From: Adhaeribacter aerolatus
Lineage (GTDB): Bacteria > Bacteroidota > Bacteroidia > Cytophagales > Hymenobacteraceae
DNA: 64,000 nt
Assembly: GCF_007991635.1 (NCBI RefSeq)
Contig: NZ_BJYS01000014.1
Coordinates: forward strand, 62,001 to 126,000
Reading direction: 5' to 3'
Positions 45,094 through 54,900 of the stretch are shown piece by piece. The notes beneath the pieces are model-generated. The model made no database searches. It had not been told where the DNA came from and worked only from the letters and a program-made list of their open reading frames with translations. Made by a program: the position numbers and the translations under genes. The stretch's first letter is position 1. Each line of letters starts with the position of its first letter.

Positions 45094-46236
45094 TTATAAA
45101 TCTTTATCCGGGTTGGTGGTATTGGCTGCTTTCTGGGCGGTAGTTGTTCCGGGCCAGAGCTCATTTTTTATCTCCTTCAGCTCCAGTTTTCTCGGGTCTA
45201 TTTTCACGTATTTAATGCGTTCGCGCCGCCAGGTGTACACCACGTGCACCATCCCATCGGCCGACTGAATAACCGAAGGATAGGAATATTGACTGACAGG
45301 AGAATCTTCCAGCACCAGGGCGGCAAACCAGTTTTTGCCGTCCTTAGAAACGGCCAGGTTAAGCGGGGTGCGGGCACCTTTATTATTCTTGGCGCCAACC
45401 GGTGGCTTAACGTGGTTATAAACCAATACATGGCGGCCATCTTTTAAGGTAACGGCATCGGTGCCTGAGTTGGCATTGGGCAAGGCACTGGCAGCCAGCG
45501 GCGACCAGGTACGGCCATTATCCGAAGACCAGGATTCGATAATGGCGGCGTCTTTGCTCCGGCAAAGAATTTGCAACTTGCCATCGCGGTGTACCAAAAT
45601 ACTCGGTTGAATGGCATTAAAGGTTTTACCGTCATTAATTGGCCCGATTTTCTCCCAGGTTTTCCCAAAATCTTTCGTTACTTCAAAGTGAACTTTCCAG
45701 CCGTTGCCTTCGGTGCTGGAGGGGCTGATTAAGGTACCGTTGGAGAGTAATACGGGTTTGTTTTTGATTGGACCCAAAAAGCCAGCCGGCAAAGCCCGGG
45801 CCTTTGACCAGGTTAAGCCATTATCTTTCGAGGTTTTTAACCAGCCCGTCCAGCCCGCCACATTCGGACCTATTTTGTAATATAATTGCAACTCGCCGCC
45901 GGGCACTTGGTAAAGCACCGGGTTCCAGCAGGCATAGCGCAGCGTATCGTTTACAATGCCATTGGCGACTTCTACGGGGGCGGTCCATTTGTTATTTACC
46001 TGGCGGCTCACCCAAATGCCTACGTCCGGGTTTCTTTCTTTCGTGCCCCCAAACCAGGCCGCAATTAATCCTTTCGGCGTTTCGGCAATGGTAGCCGCGT
46101 GGCTTTCCGGAAAAGAAGCTTTCTCGAAAATAAATTCATCAACCTGAATGCCTTTTTTGAATTTGGGGGCCTGGGCCGAAGCGCTGTAAACAACAAGCAG
46201 GCTTAACACCAGTATCGCACGCCATAATTTTTTCAT
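45094..46236 (-). CDS. Sialidase-fold (BNR_2) exported hydrolase
   Basis: This is an exported 380-residue beta-propeller (signal 1-22, ending ASAQAP) of the BNR/Asp-box sialidase superfamily. Three Asp boxes are visible: SKDNGLTW, TKDFGKTW and SSDNGRTW. SHAATIAETPKGLIAAWFGG near 44 is the signature of the BNR_2 branch, which is distant from true sialidases. GH33 in the strict sense includes enzymes acting on Kdo and related 2-keto-3-deoxy acids, and RG-II contains Kdo and Dha, which makes that a tempting role. Other propellers of this type are lyases or unassigned. It is 22 bp after the GH105 gene and 9 bp before the TIM-barrel gene. Confidence 0.8.
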   Translation of the reverse strand: MKKLWRAILVLSLLVVYSASAQAPKFKKGIQVDEFIFEKASFPESHAATIAETPKGLIAAWFGGTKERNPDVGIWVSRQVNNKWTAPVEVANGIVNDTLRYACWNPVLYQVPGGELQLYYKIGPNVAGWTGWLKTSKDNGLTWSKARALPAGFLGPIKNKPVLLSNGTLISPSSTEGNGWKVHFEVTKDFGKTWEKIGPINDGKTFNAIQPSILVHRDGKLQILCRSKDAAIIESWSSDNGRTWSPLAASALPNANSGTDAVTLKDGRHVLVYNHVKPPVGAKNNKGARTPLNLAVSKDGKNWFAALVLEDSPVSQYSYPSVIQSADGMVHVVYTWRRERIKYVKIDPRKLELKEIKNELWPGTTTAQKAANTTNPDKDL

Positions 46237-46258
46237 AGGAATAGCTTTTAAAAGTAAA

Positions 46259-47506
46259 TTATTTATTCAGTTCGAGACTGGCCAAAATAAAAGGCCCCAC
46301 ACCTTTAGGGTCGTTGATGCGAATGGGCTCTTTCACGTAATATGCAAAAGAGCCGTTCCGGTCATCGCTCAGGCCAGCCACTTCGCACACCTGCAACAGG
46401 TTTATTTCACCATCTGGTTTTACTTCGACTAATTTCTCTATAATTCCCTTAAAACCTTTCTGGGCTATTGGCTTATATTTTGCCTCCAGGTAACCTTTAT
46501 TTACACTTTTGGCAATCGCGTACACAAACATACACGAGCCGGAAGCCTCCAGGTAATTACCCGCGCGGTTACCCTGGTCCACTACCTGGTACCACAAACC
46601 GGTTTCGGTATCCTGGTATTTTTGCAGGGCGGGTACCAGGCGCTGCCAGATGGTTAATAATTCTTTTCTTTTCGGATGCGATTGAGGCAAATAATCCAGG
46701 ACATCTACCAAAGCCATGGCATACCAGCCAATAGCCCGGCCCCAGAAATTGCGGGACCGGCCGGTCTCCGGATCGGCCCAGGGTTGCACCCGCTTTTCGT
46801 CCCAACCGTGGTAAAGCAAGCCGGTTTTGGCATCGCGGAGGTGCTTCTCCATTAATATTAGTTGCTGCGCTACATCGTCGAAAAGCTGAGGCTCATTAAA
46901 TACCTGAGCATATTGCGCCAGAAAAGGACTTGCCATATAAGCGCCATCGAGCCACAATTGCGAAGGATATTTTTGCTTGTGAAAGAAGCCGCCTTCGGAG
47001 GTACGCGGATGCGTTTTCATCTGGTTCCGTAGTTGTTGCAAAGCCTTTTTATATTTCTCCTCGCCGGTAACTTTGTATAAGGTAAAAAGACTTTTGCCGG
47101 CGTTTATATTATCAATATTATAGGTTTCGGGTTGGTAGGTTTTAATGGTACCATCCGGCTGAATCATTTGGGTGCCGTAGGTTTTTACATAATCCAGGTA
47201 TTTTTTATCCTGATTTTTCTTCCAGATTTGCTCAAAAGAATAAACAATTAAGCCTTGCGTGTAGCCCCAGCCCGGGTTCTTGTTTACATCCTGCAGCCAG
47301 GCATTTCTTTTAACCGTAGAGAGGGCCATCCGCTCCGACCATTTTAGATTAACCGGAATATTTTCTCCTCCTTCTACCGGAACTGCAATATTAAGCGGCA
47401 GGATTTCGGCTGAACTTTTAGGGCTAAAGCTGCTGGTTGTTACCATTAAGGTAGCAAAAGCGAAATAAGCGAACCATTTGCGGCTCTTGTATATTTTAAT
47501 ATTCAT
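46259..47506 (-). CDS. GH105 unsaturated rhamnogalacturonyl hydrolase
   Basis: This is an exported 415-residue (alpha/alpha)6 enzyme of family GH105 (YteR/YesR type). The two key Asp residues of the family can be placed: Asp132 in NIDNINAG and Asp187 in LWLDGAYM, which protonates the double bond of the substrate. It removes the 4,5-unsaturated galacturonic acid left at the non-reducing end by pectin or rhamnogalacturonan lyases. The tandem PL1 lyases encoded at 55305-58905 could supply such ends. The N-terminal hydrophobic stretch over about residues 10-25 serves as the export signal. It is 74 bp after the second sialidase-fold gene. Confidence 0.92.
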   Translation of the reverse strand: MNIKIYKSRKWFAYFAFATLMVTTSSFSPKSSAEILPLNIAVPVEGGENIPVNLKWSERMALSTVKRNAWLQDVNKNPGWGYTQGLIVYSFEQIWKKNQDKKYLDYVKTYGTQMIQPDGTIKTYQPETYNIDNINAGKSLFTLYKVTGEEKYKKALQQLRNQMKTHPRTSEGGFFHKQKYPSQLWLDGAYMASPFLAQYAQVFNEPQLFDDVAQQLILMEKHLRDAKTGLLYHGWDEKRVQPWADPETGRSRNFWGRAIGWYAMALVDVLDYLPQSHPKRKELLTIWQRLVPALQKYQDTETGLWYQVVDQGNRAGNYLEASGSCMFVYAIAKSVNKGYLEAKYKPIAQKGFKGIIEKLVEVKPDGEINLLQVCEVAGLSDDRNGSFAYYVKEPIRINDPKGVGPFILASLELNK

Positions 47507-47580
47507 TTTACCTCTTTTATTTCCGTTGGCTTAGCCCTGTTGCATCTGTAAAAACCACCTGATTCAAAAATAATAAGTTG

Positions 47581-49449
47581 CTATCGGGAGGTTGTCTCCA
47601 AGGGTGCCCCGCTGGTTTTTAATGATTTGATGTAAAAAGCAGCGAGTTGGTCTTTTTCGCCGGCTTTGGGCACATCGTAATTCTGGTCGGTGGGGGTATC
47701 GGCATCGGGGAAGCGGCGTACTTCACCGGTACGGAAAACGATTCGCTCAATGGAAGGAACCGGGGCAAAAAAGATGCGGGTGCCAATGGTTTTGCCGTTT
47801 ACCGTTACCACGTACGAGCGCGTATCCACGTTTAAATCTACCTTAACATCGTATTGCTTGCCGGCTTCGTATTGCGTGAGGTTGGAATTGCGGTAACCGG
47901 CTTTGGTTTTCAGGCTGCCGTCGGCATCAAAAATCATCCGGACTGCGGCATTACCTTTGCCGTCCTGAAACTCAATATTTAACTGACCTTTGTCGTTTTG
48001 GGACGGGGTTATTGAAAATTCGGCGGTAACTTTTTTAGCAACCGGAATCACCCGCTCGGCTTTGGCGTATTCAAACAGGTCCCAGTCTTTCAGGGCCAGG
48101 GCTTTGGTGCCATCCGCGGTTTTTTCTATCTGAGCCGGTGCCCACAAAGCACTGTAAATATTCCATTCTTTTAACTCTTTTCCGTTCGGCATTAAGTTAA
48201 ATACTTCGTTGGCGGGGCCCTCGGCTTTTTCTTTTACCGGCACTGGAATCGACGATACCCACATATCTTCTTTGTTCATGCTGTAGGTCACCCACATTTT
48301 GCCATCTGGTGGCGTGCCGTTGCCTTCTACAATGCCCCGCACGTATTGCGGACCGTAAGATTTATAATTGCCACCGTACCGCATGCGGGTGATTTCGCCG
48401 TTTACCAACAATAAATTGGTATAATCCAGGCCGTTGGCACTGGTAGAAATGGCTAAAGGCCAGCGAAACTCCGAAGGATTATAAACGGTGGCGTAACGGC
48501 CATCAGAGGTTTTTTGCCCCCAGATTTTGGCATTGCTGTTTACAAAATGCGGTGCCCGGATGGGATTATACTGCCAGGATTTACCACCGTCTTTGCTGAT
48601 GGAGGTTAAGGCGTGTTTCCACAAACCTACTACCCGGCCATCCGGCAAATGGTAATAATTAAAGGCTTTGATTTCTCTTTTCAGCGGAATAAGCTGATCG
48701 TTGCGGTCAGCTTCTTCTACCCACTGCTGCATCATGAGTGGGTTGGCCAGTAATTCGTTGCAGGCGGCTACAAAGCCTTTGTCTTTGCTGGTGGTGTAAA
48801 AAGGATAGCTGGATTTTTTCTGGTCCCAAGTGCTGTTATGGCGGATAAAATAAATAGGCCCGTATTTTCCATTGGGTAATATTTCGCGCACTACCCGGCC
48901 AATGCCTTTGCCGTCGTTCGGGTCGTCTTTGGCATCCATGGCTATGCCGTAATAAGCCAGGGCCAGCAAGCGGTTTTTCTTCGATACAAAAAAGCCCATG
49001 CGCTGGTGCATCACGGCATCTAAATCTTTGGCAACGCCGGGATAGCCTTCTTTTTTCCAGCCATCCGGAATGCGGTAAGGCGGAAATATCACCGTGGGTT
49101 TAGACCAGCTATAACCATCTTTGGAAGTCAGCAATAAGGTTTGTCCGGGTGGCACGTGCTCGCCTACCGGGTTACTCAAAAACTCCAGGTAGAAAGTATT
49201 ATTCCAGTAAGCCAGCATGGGCGCGTGGTTGTACGTCCAGTTCAGGCCGCCAGCCAGTTCCGGGTGCTCGCGGTTGGCCCGAAATACCTGAATATTATGC
49301 ACCCCAACGGCCGGACTAAGTTGTCCGTGGTGGTAATCGACGTTAGATAAGGTTTGGCCGGTATACCGCACAGTGTCCTGGGCCTGCACAGTTATTAAAC
49401 CCAATCCTAAACAAGCAACTACCGAAATCTTTTTGAAAATATGCATCAT
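47581..49449 (-). CDS. Large exported sialidase-fold protein with C-terminal LamG-like domain
   Basis: This 622-residue exported protein (signal 1-23) has an N-terminal beta-propeller and, from about residue 430, a concanavalin-like beta-sandwich (AEFSITPSQNDKGQLNIEF, then VTVNGKTIG). Two Asp-box-like repeats are seen, TSKDGYSW and SKDGGKSW. YNHAPMLAYWNNTFYLEFLS near 56 is conserved in this poorly described group, often labelled exo-alpha-sialidase. Related propellers include lyases that act on rhamnosyl-glucuronate ends, so lyase activity is possible. It is not a close relative of the smaller propeller at 45094-46236. Its position among GH105, GH43-like and GH140 genes argues for a pectic or arabinogalactan side-chain substrate. 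Confidence 0.75.
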   Translation of the reverse strand: MMHIFKKISVVACLGLGLITVQAQDTVRYTGQTLSNVDYHHGQLSPAVGVHNIQVFRANREHPELAGGLNWTYNHAPMLAYWNNTFYLEFLSNPVGEHVPPGQTLLLTSKDGYSWSKPTVIFPPYRIPDGWKKEGYPGVAKDLDAVMHQRMGFFVSKKNRLLALAYYGIAMDAKDDPNDGKGIGRVVREILPNGKYGPIYFIRHNSTWDQKKSSYPFYTTSKDKGFVAACNELLANPLMMQQWVEEADRNDQLIPLKREIKAFNYYHLPDGRVVGLWKHALTSISKDGGKSWQYNPIRAPHFVNSNAKIWGQKTSDGRYATVYNPSEFRWPLAISTSANGLDYTNLLLVNGEITRMRYGGNYKSYGPQYVRGIVEGNGTPPDGKMWVTYSMNKEDMWVSSIPVPVKEKAEGPANEVFNLMPNGKELKEWNIYSALWAPAQIEKTADGTKALALKDWDLFEYAKAERVIPVAKKVTAEFSITPSQNDKGQLNIEFQDGKGNAAVRMIFDADGSLKTKAGYRNSNLTQYEAGKQYDVKVDLNVDTRSYVVTVNGKTIGTRIFFAPVPSIERIVFRTGEVRRFPDADTPTDQNYDVPKAGEKDQLAAFYIKSLKTSGAPLETTSR

Positions 49450-49617
49450 TAGCTTCTGTCAATACCTAAAGAAAACTGCCATTTTCATTCTAAAGAGGAT
49501 GAAAAGTTAATCTGACAAAGGAAAATATTTAATCAATGTTTTATCACTTATAAATATAATATTTATATATGAAATAATCAAAGTAAAACAGGTACAAATT
49601 TATGTTTGCAGGTTTAT

Positions 49618-50538
49618 TTACTTGGCGGCAGCTGCCTTCTGTAAGTTTTGCAATTGTTTTTTAGTAGCTTTAAAAATGGTACCGTGTTTATGGCCTTTGG
49701 GAACGTCTACTTCTTTGGTGATATCTGTAAAGGTTTTGAAGTCTTTCGTCCGCATGGCACCGTAGATTTTTTCCTGGTACACATCAAAATATATCAGCCA
49801 TTCGTCTTTAATTTTTACCACCGTAGGACCCTCAATAAAATTACCCGTAAAGGGTTCCGTAACGCCGGTGTAAGGCCCTAAAGCCGATGGACCAAAAGCC
49901 ATCTTCAGGTTGCGGTTGGGGCGGGTATTATCTTTCAGCACCAAGGCGTATTTACCTTTATCCTGTTTTACAATTACCGCATCTATCACGCTAAAGCCTG
50001 GGTCGAGGAAAAGACGAGTTTCAGAAAAAGTTTTAAAATCGGGCGTGGTGGTGTAATACATCCGGTGGTTGTTATTTTCTTCTTCGATGCCCCGCGGAAA
50101 GCGTTCGGGAATGGTAGAAGCCCAGATAATGACAAAAAGCTTTAGGTCCTCGTCGTAAAATAATTCGGGCGCCCAAACATTAACCGTGGTGGGTTCATGC
50201 TGCATTACCGGAATAAATTTTTGCTCCGACCAATGAATCAAGTCTTTTGAACTAGCATAGCCAAAGCCTTGGTCGCCGCGCCAGCCGGTCGTCCAGACCA
50301 GGTGGAAAGTACCATCCGGACCTTTTACCACTGATGGATCGCGCATAAGTTTACTTGCGCCGGCTTCTGGTTTCAGAAAAGTTTTGTTCAGGTCGGTCCA
50401 TTTGTAGCCATCGTAGCTGTACAGTAGGCGCAGGCCTTCGTTCGCGGGCTCGTGGAAAGAAGAAAATAGGTAAACTTCTTTGCTGCCGCAAGCGGTAAAT
50501 ATTAAAAAGCAGAGAACAGGTAATAATTTCCGAAGCAT
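49618..50538 (-). CDS. GH43-like five-bladed propeller lipoprotein
   Basis: This 306-residue protein has a lipobox (LIFTACGS, Cys17) and the GH43-type five-bladed propeller. MRDPSVVKGPDGTFHLVW near 64 matches the blade with the pKa-modulating Asp, and FIEGPTVVKI near 232 holds the candidate general acid Glu. The usual N-terminal catalytic-base Asp is not in place: the first blade reads LFSSFHEPANEGL, with Glu instead. Some GH43 subfamilies lack a canonical base yet are active, so this may be a real variant or an altered specificity. Start and upstream GH140 stop share one base (TAATG), indicating coupled translation with the apiosidase-family enzyme. Confidence 0.8.
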   Translation of the reverse strand: MLRKLLPVLCFLIFTACGSKEVYLFSSFHEPANEGLRLLYSYDGYKWTDLNKTFLKPEAGASKLMRDPSVVKGPDGTFHLVWTTGWRGDQGFGYASSKDLIHWSEQKFIPVMQHEPTTVNVWAPELFYDEDLKLFVIIWASTIPERFPRGIEEENNNHRMYYTTTPDFKTFSETRLFLDPGFSVIDAVIVKQDKGKYALVLKDNTRPNRNLKMAFGPSALGPYTGVTEPFTGNFIEGPTVVKIKDEWLIYFDVYQEKIYGAMRTKDFKTFTDITKEVDVPKGHKHGTIFKATKKQLQNLQKAAAAK

Positions 50539-51959
50539 TATTTTTTATCTAAAACCAGTACCCAATCGTTGCCGTTTTGGGGTTCGCCGGGCGGGTTGAA
50601 TTCCTGCACCCCGGTATTCGGGAAAGTGCCAATAACAGTAAACTGCCCATCACGCGGGCTGTACCAAGATGCTTTTACCTCTTGGCCGGCAATTTTTCCC
50701 ATATTTACTTTAAAGGACCGCCCGGTATAGGTATACAGAAAAGCGTAATCCTGCCCGCGGGTACCTAATACATAATCATATTTTTCGCCTTGCTCACCGG
50801 CAATTAAGGTTTGGTCCGGAACCCGTTCGAAATAAGGCCGCGAAAGCATTAGTTTTTTCAGGTGTACCATCTGGCCGGCACCAGGGTCGTCGATGCCGTT
50901 ATACCAAAAATCTTTTACCCCGAAGGCACCTTTCTTATCGTCGGGTTTAAACATTTGCATCACGGCATTGTGGCCGTAGGTATACCCGGCTCCACCCGCA
51001 AACACCGACCAATAACCGTAGCGGCGCACATCGCTGTCGGTCCAAACGGGTTGGGTAAAATCGTGCAAGCCGTGGACTATTTTTTCGTAGGATGGCTCAC
51101 CGTCTAAAGTAGGTTTGGTGGGCGATTTCTGGTAATCTACCTGCACGTATTTCCAGTTGTCTTCCCCGTATTGCAGGTCGGTGGCCGAGGTATCCTGGTC
51201 GTAGCGGCGGTGGCCCGACTGGAACATGTTAAAATCTAACCAGGGCTCCTGGTGGAACCAGGCCGTGGAGGAAGTACGGCCGCGCGGATGGAAAGTAACC
51301 AAATGATCCGGCACCGTTTTTTGCAGGACTTGCCCAATATTTTGCCACACCCGCACCGAATCGCTGCCCCGGATATCGCCACCATTTAACCAGATAATAT
51401 TATTCCGGTCTTTATACCGCTCCGTCAGGAAAGTAGCGTATTGCGTGGCGCGTTCCGGCGTAACCTGCTTGCTTTTAACATTGTTGCCCCACATAAGTAC
51501 CAGGCCTAGGTAAAGGTTCTTTTCGGCGGCTTTATCCACGATGTAGTCCAGGTGATCCCAGTAATCATATTGTTCTGGGTCGGTAAAATTATTCCCTTCA
51601 GTATCTTTAGGTTTGGCCGGATTTCTGGCTATCAAAGCGCTATCGCCGTAACTATTTACGGCACCAATGCCATGCAGCACACTAATCTGAATCACATTAA
51701 AGCCTTTTTGGCGGCGGTTTTCGAGGTATTTTTCGGCTTCCTCCCGGTTAAGTTTGGCAGGTAGCAGCCAGCCTGTATCGCCTAACCAGAAAAAGGGTTC
51801 GCCTTTTTCTGTCATGAAATAACGGTTGTTTTCGGAGATGCGCAGTTTGGGTAAGCTTGAAGACTTATTAGGCAACCTTTGCGAGGCACAGGCTGCAACT
51901 AATAAGTTTACCACCCAAATGGAACAAACAAACAAAATTCTTTTAGTCTTAAACCACAT
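50538..51959 (-). CDS. GH140 apiosidase-family lipoprotein
   Basis: This 473-residue protein matches DUF4038/GH140. The only characterised activity I know is cleavage of D-apiose from the galacturonan backbone of RG-II. I use the Met whose product is MWFKTKRILFVCS, because it gives a lipoprotein signal with Cys24 (LVAACAS); an in-frame Met 36 bases upstream would overlap the previous gene and break the signal. The TIM barrel includes FWLGDTGWLL near 57 and LNGGDIRGSD near 191, whose Asp195 and Glu288 (LDGEPSYE) are the likely catalytic pair. A C-terminal beta-domain (YTYTGRSFKVNMG) is the collagen-binding-like module. It links this block to the apiose catabolic operon at 12.8-24.3 kb. Confidence 0.88.
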   Translation of the reverse strand: MWFKTKRILFVCSIWVVNLLVAACASQRLPNKSSSLPKLRISENNRYFMTEKGEPFFWLGDTGWLLPAKLNREEAEKYLENRRQKGFNVIQISVLHGIGAVNSYGDSALIARNPAKPKDTEGNNFTDPEQYDYWDHLDYIVDKAAEKNLYLGLVLMWGNNVKSKQVTPERATQYATFLTERYKDRNNIIWLNGGDIRGSDSVRVWQNIGQVLQKTVPDHLVTFHPRGRTSSTAWFHQEPWLDFNMFQSGHRRYDQDTSATDLQYGEDNWKYVQVDYQKSPTKPTLDGEPSYEKIVHGLHDFTQPVWTDSDVRRYGYWSVFAGGAGYTYGHNAVMQMFKPDDKKGAFGVKDFWYNGIDDPGAGQMVHLKKLMLSRPYFERVPDQTLIAGEQGEKYDYVLGTRGQDYAFLYTYTGRSFKVNMGKIAGQEVKASWYSPRDGQFTVIGTFPNTGVQEFNPPGEPQNGNDWVLVLDKK

Positions 51960-51976
51960 AAATATTTGCGTATGCC

Positions 51977-54900
51977 TTAAAGCCGGGAAATCCACACCAC
52001 CACCGGACCAGACGGCAGGTTTGTTGTTTCGGTTAATTTCCCATTGCTACTATTTTTTTCATTTTGGAGCTGACCGGTTGCCGGGTCGAACCAGCGTACC
52101 CGGAACTTACCCCTAGCCGTTTTCAAATCGACCGGAATTGCATCGGCTGTTTCCTGGTAAATAATATATTCCCCGTTTTTATTACCCAAAGCATATTGTC
52201 CGGCAGGTTGATTAGGTAAATCCAAGGGTTGCATGCTAGAAGCAGCCGGCAAGAAACCCGGGTGAGCCACAACCGGAATCTCGGCTAAAGAGCCACCTGC
52301 CAAAAAAGCGGCCCAGCCCTCGTGATCGTAGTTACTGGCGGAGTACATGACGGCTTTGCTGGGATTGGCTTGGCGGTAATCGTACACCGCGCGGTAAACC
52401 TGGGCAAAAGAAGACTTACCCGGTTTTACGAGGCGGGCATGCTGGCGCGGGGCTAGGTTTTGCCCACCAGCAGGCGCGTAAGCGGTGCCATCTTCGCGGT
52501 AATGCCAGTACCGGATATCAATTACATCTACTACTGCCGCCCGAGCTGGATCAGCCAGAATAGCGTCTTGCACATCTTTGGTGGTGCTTAAACCAACCAG
52601 CGCGTTTTTGCCGGTTTCTTTTTCCCATTCCCGAATGGTATCGAGCCAGAATTGCACAAAATGTAAAGGTCCGGTATATTCTGCACTGATTAATTGCAGC
52701 ACCCCGGTATTGCCATTAAAATTATTCAGGCACTGCCGGATGTAAGCCCGGTGCAGTTCCCGGTGCTGCGGGTGGTTTACATCGTAAAACTGCTCGGCCA
52801 GGAAAATACGTTTGTCACCGGCATAAGGCACCGGTTCCGGAAAACCAGTTTCGTTAATATTATTGGCTGGCCGCCACGGGAAGTCGGCGTAATGGGCACC
52901 GGCCTCGATAATATTATGCTGAAAATATTGCTGATGCACCAGCAGCAAACCTTTCTGGTCCGCTAAGTCGGCAAAGGTTTTCAAGCGGCTCCAGTACCAA
53001 TTATTTGGTTTCGTCAAGTCATATTTACTCAAGCCGTCCCAGGCGGTTTCTTTACCACTGCGGGCAAAAGGCAATTCGTAAAAGGGCGGCCAAACTTCGC
53101 CATCCATCCGGCGGATGCGTTCGTGGTCGTCGCGGCGGCGCTCGTACCACAAGCCGTAATTGTGTTCCAGGGCTACTTGTCCCTGTTTTTTCATATTATC
53201 CGTCAGCTCTGCCAGGTCATCGGTTAGGCCGTGACCAGTGCGGCCCGGTACAAAACGCGTAATGTGGGGTTTGGTTTTTTCCAAGGCGTAAACTCGGGAT
53301 GAGCCCGACCACCAGGGCACATCCTGGCGCTTACCAGTTATTACTTCTTTGCCGCGCACCAGCCAGCCATTTTCCAGGTGCAGCGGTGCCGCCGATGTTG
53401 CCGCAATAGGTGCTTTAAGTTTTAATTGGTCAATTGTTTTTACTTTGGCAGCCTGCGTAGGAATGGGGTTGCGTTGCGGGGCGCCATCAATCCAATCAAC
53501 CAGGCGGGGCGCTGGCTTTACGGCCTCGGCCGTCAGGGCCATGGCTACTGCTACCGGCGGACTACTGGAAGCATCGGTTTCCATGGGCAGCAGTTGTGCC
53601 CGCTCACCTACCTCTTTGCCCAGCCGGTCGGTTAATTGCGCGTAAAATAAGGAGCGGGGCTTGATGTGGCTGTTTGATTCTTCCCAGTGCCCATCACCGG
53701 AAAATTGGGCCCAGGTACCGAATGCCCAGTTCTGAGCCGTTGGCGGAGAATAATTATCTATGCGAGCAGCGGCGCATTGCCAGAAAACACTGTTGGCGGC
53801 ACTCCAACCGGCACCCATACCATCTTGTCCTCGATTTTTAAAACTTAAAGCGTGGCCGTCTACATTTACAATATCGAATAAAACGCCGGAGGCCCAGCTA
53901 TCGATCGCTCCGCTAAAGTTGTAAGGCAAAACGGATTCGCATTGCACAAAAGCATTCGGGCCGGCGGCACAAAAACCCACGGCAAAATCGTGGTAGCCTT
54001 GTTCGGCATAATTCCGCTGAAAAAGCGTTTGCTGACCGTTCGTGAAAAAAGTATAACGGCGCTGTCCGCCAATTTCGGAAACGGGTGCCAAGGATTTGCA
54101 ATCTTCTACGGTAACTCGCTTCGCTGTTTCGTAAACCGCCACGGCCGAGCCGGCAAAATGTTCAAATATTACCTGGCGCACCCAGGCATCCTGAATATTT
54201 TCCAGGGTAATTGCCATCCAGCGGTGGTCTTCGTCTTTGGGGTTAGTTTTATCGTAAGCCGAACGGAGACGCAGATTTTCTACTCCTACTCGGCTGATGC
54301 GGCCGGGCCAGTTAACCTTGGCTACGGTTCCGCCACCATAATTGGCATCTAAAGCGGTAGTTATCGGCGCATCCAAGGTCAGGGTTTCACCGGTTACCGC
54401 CATTACTTTTCTATCCCAGAATAAATCTCGTTGACCCGGTTTCCAGCCCAGGGCCGTAATGCCGCCACCAAAATGGTCCGTTCCTAAAGCTTTAATCCAG
54501 GCAGCGGTACTCGGGCGTTGAATCTGGACGTGGTCACCTATTTTAAACGTTTGACTGTTTTCTACCCGCATCTGGTTGGCGTTTACGGGTACATAAGCAT
54601 CTTTAATTTTTACAGGTGTTCCCAGTTGCTTATCGTTCACTCCGTTTAGGGTAATAAAAGTCTGGCGATCTTTGCCAGCGGCTAATAATATTGTGCCATC
54701 TTCGCTCATGCCGCTGCCACGCAGTACCACCCCGGAAGTTTTAATATTTAAGCTCCCACTTACTTCGTAAATTCCTTTTTGTAATAAAACTGCTCCCCGG
54801 AAACCACTTTTGTCTAAAGGCAAACCAGCTACATAATCTAAGGCCGCCTGAATCCGGCGGGTAGCATCCTCTTTCTGAACTAGTACTACCATTTTAATGG

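Noticed and set aside
51960-51995. Upstream start of the GH140 gene
   Set aside because: It overlaps the preceding gene and spoils the lipoprotein signal; Met at 51959 gives a proper lipobox.
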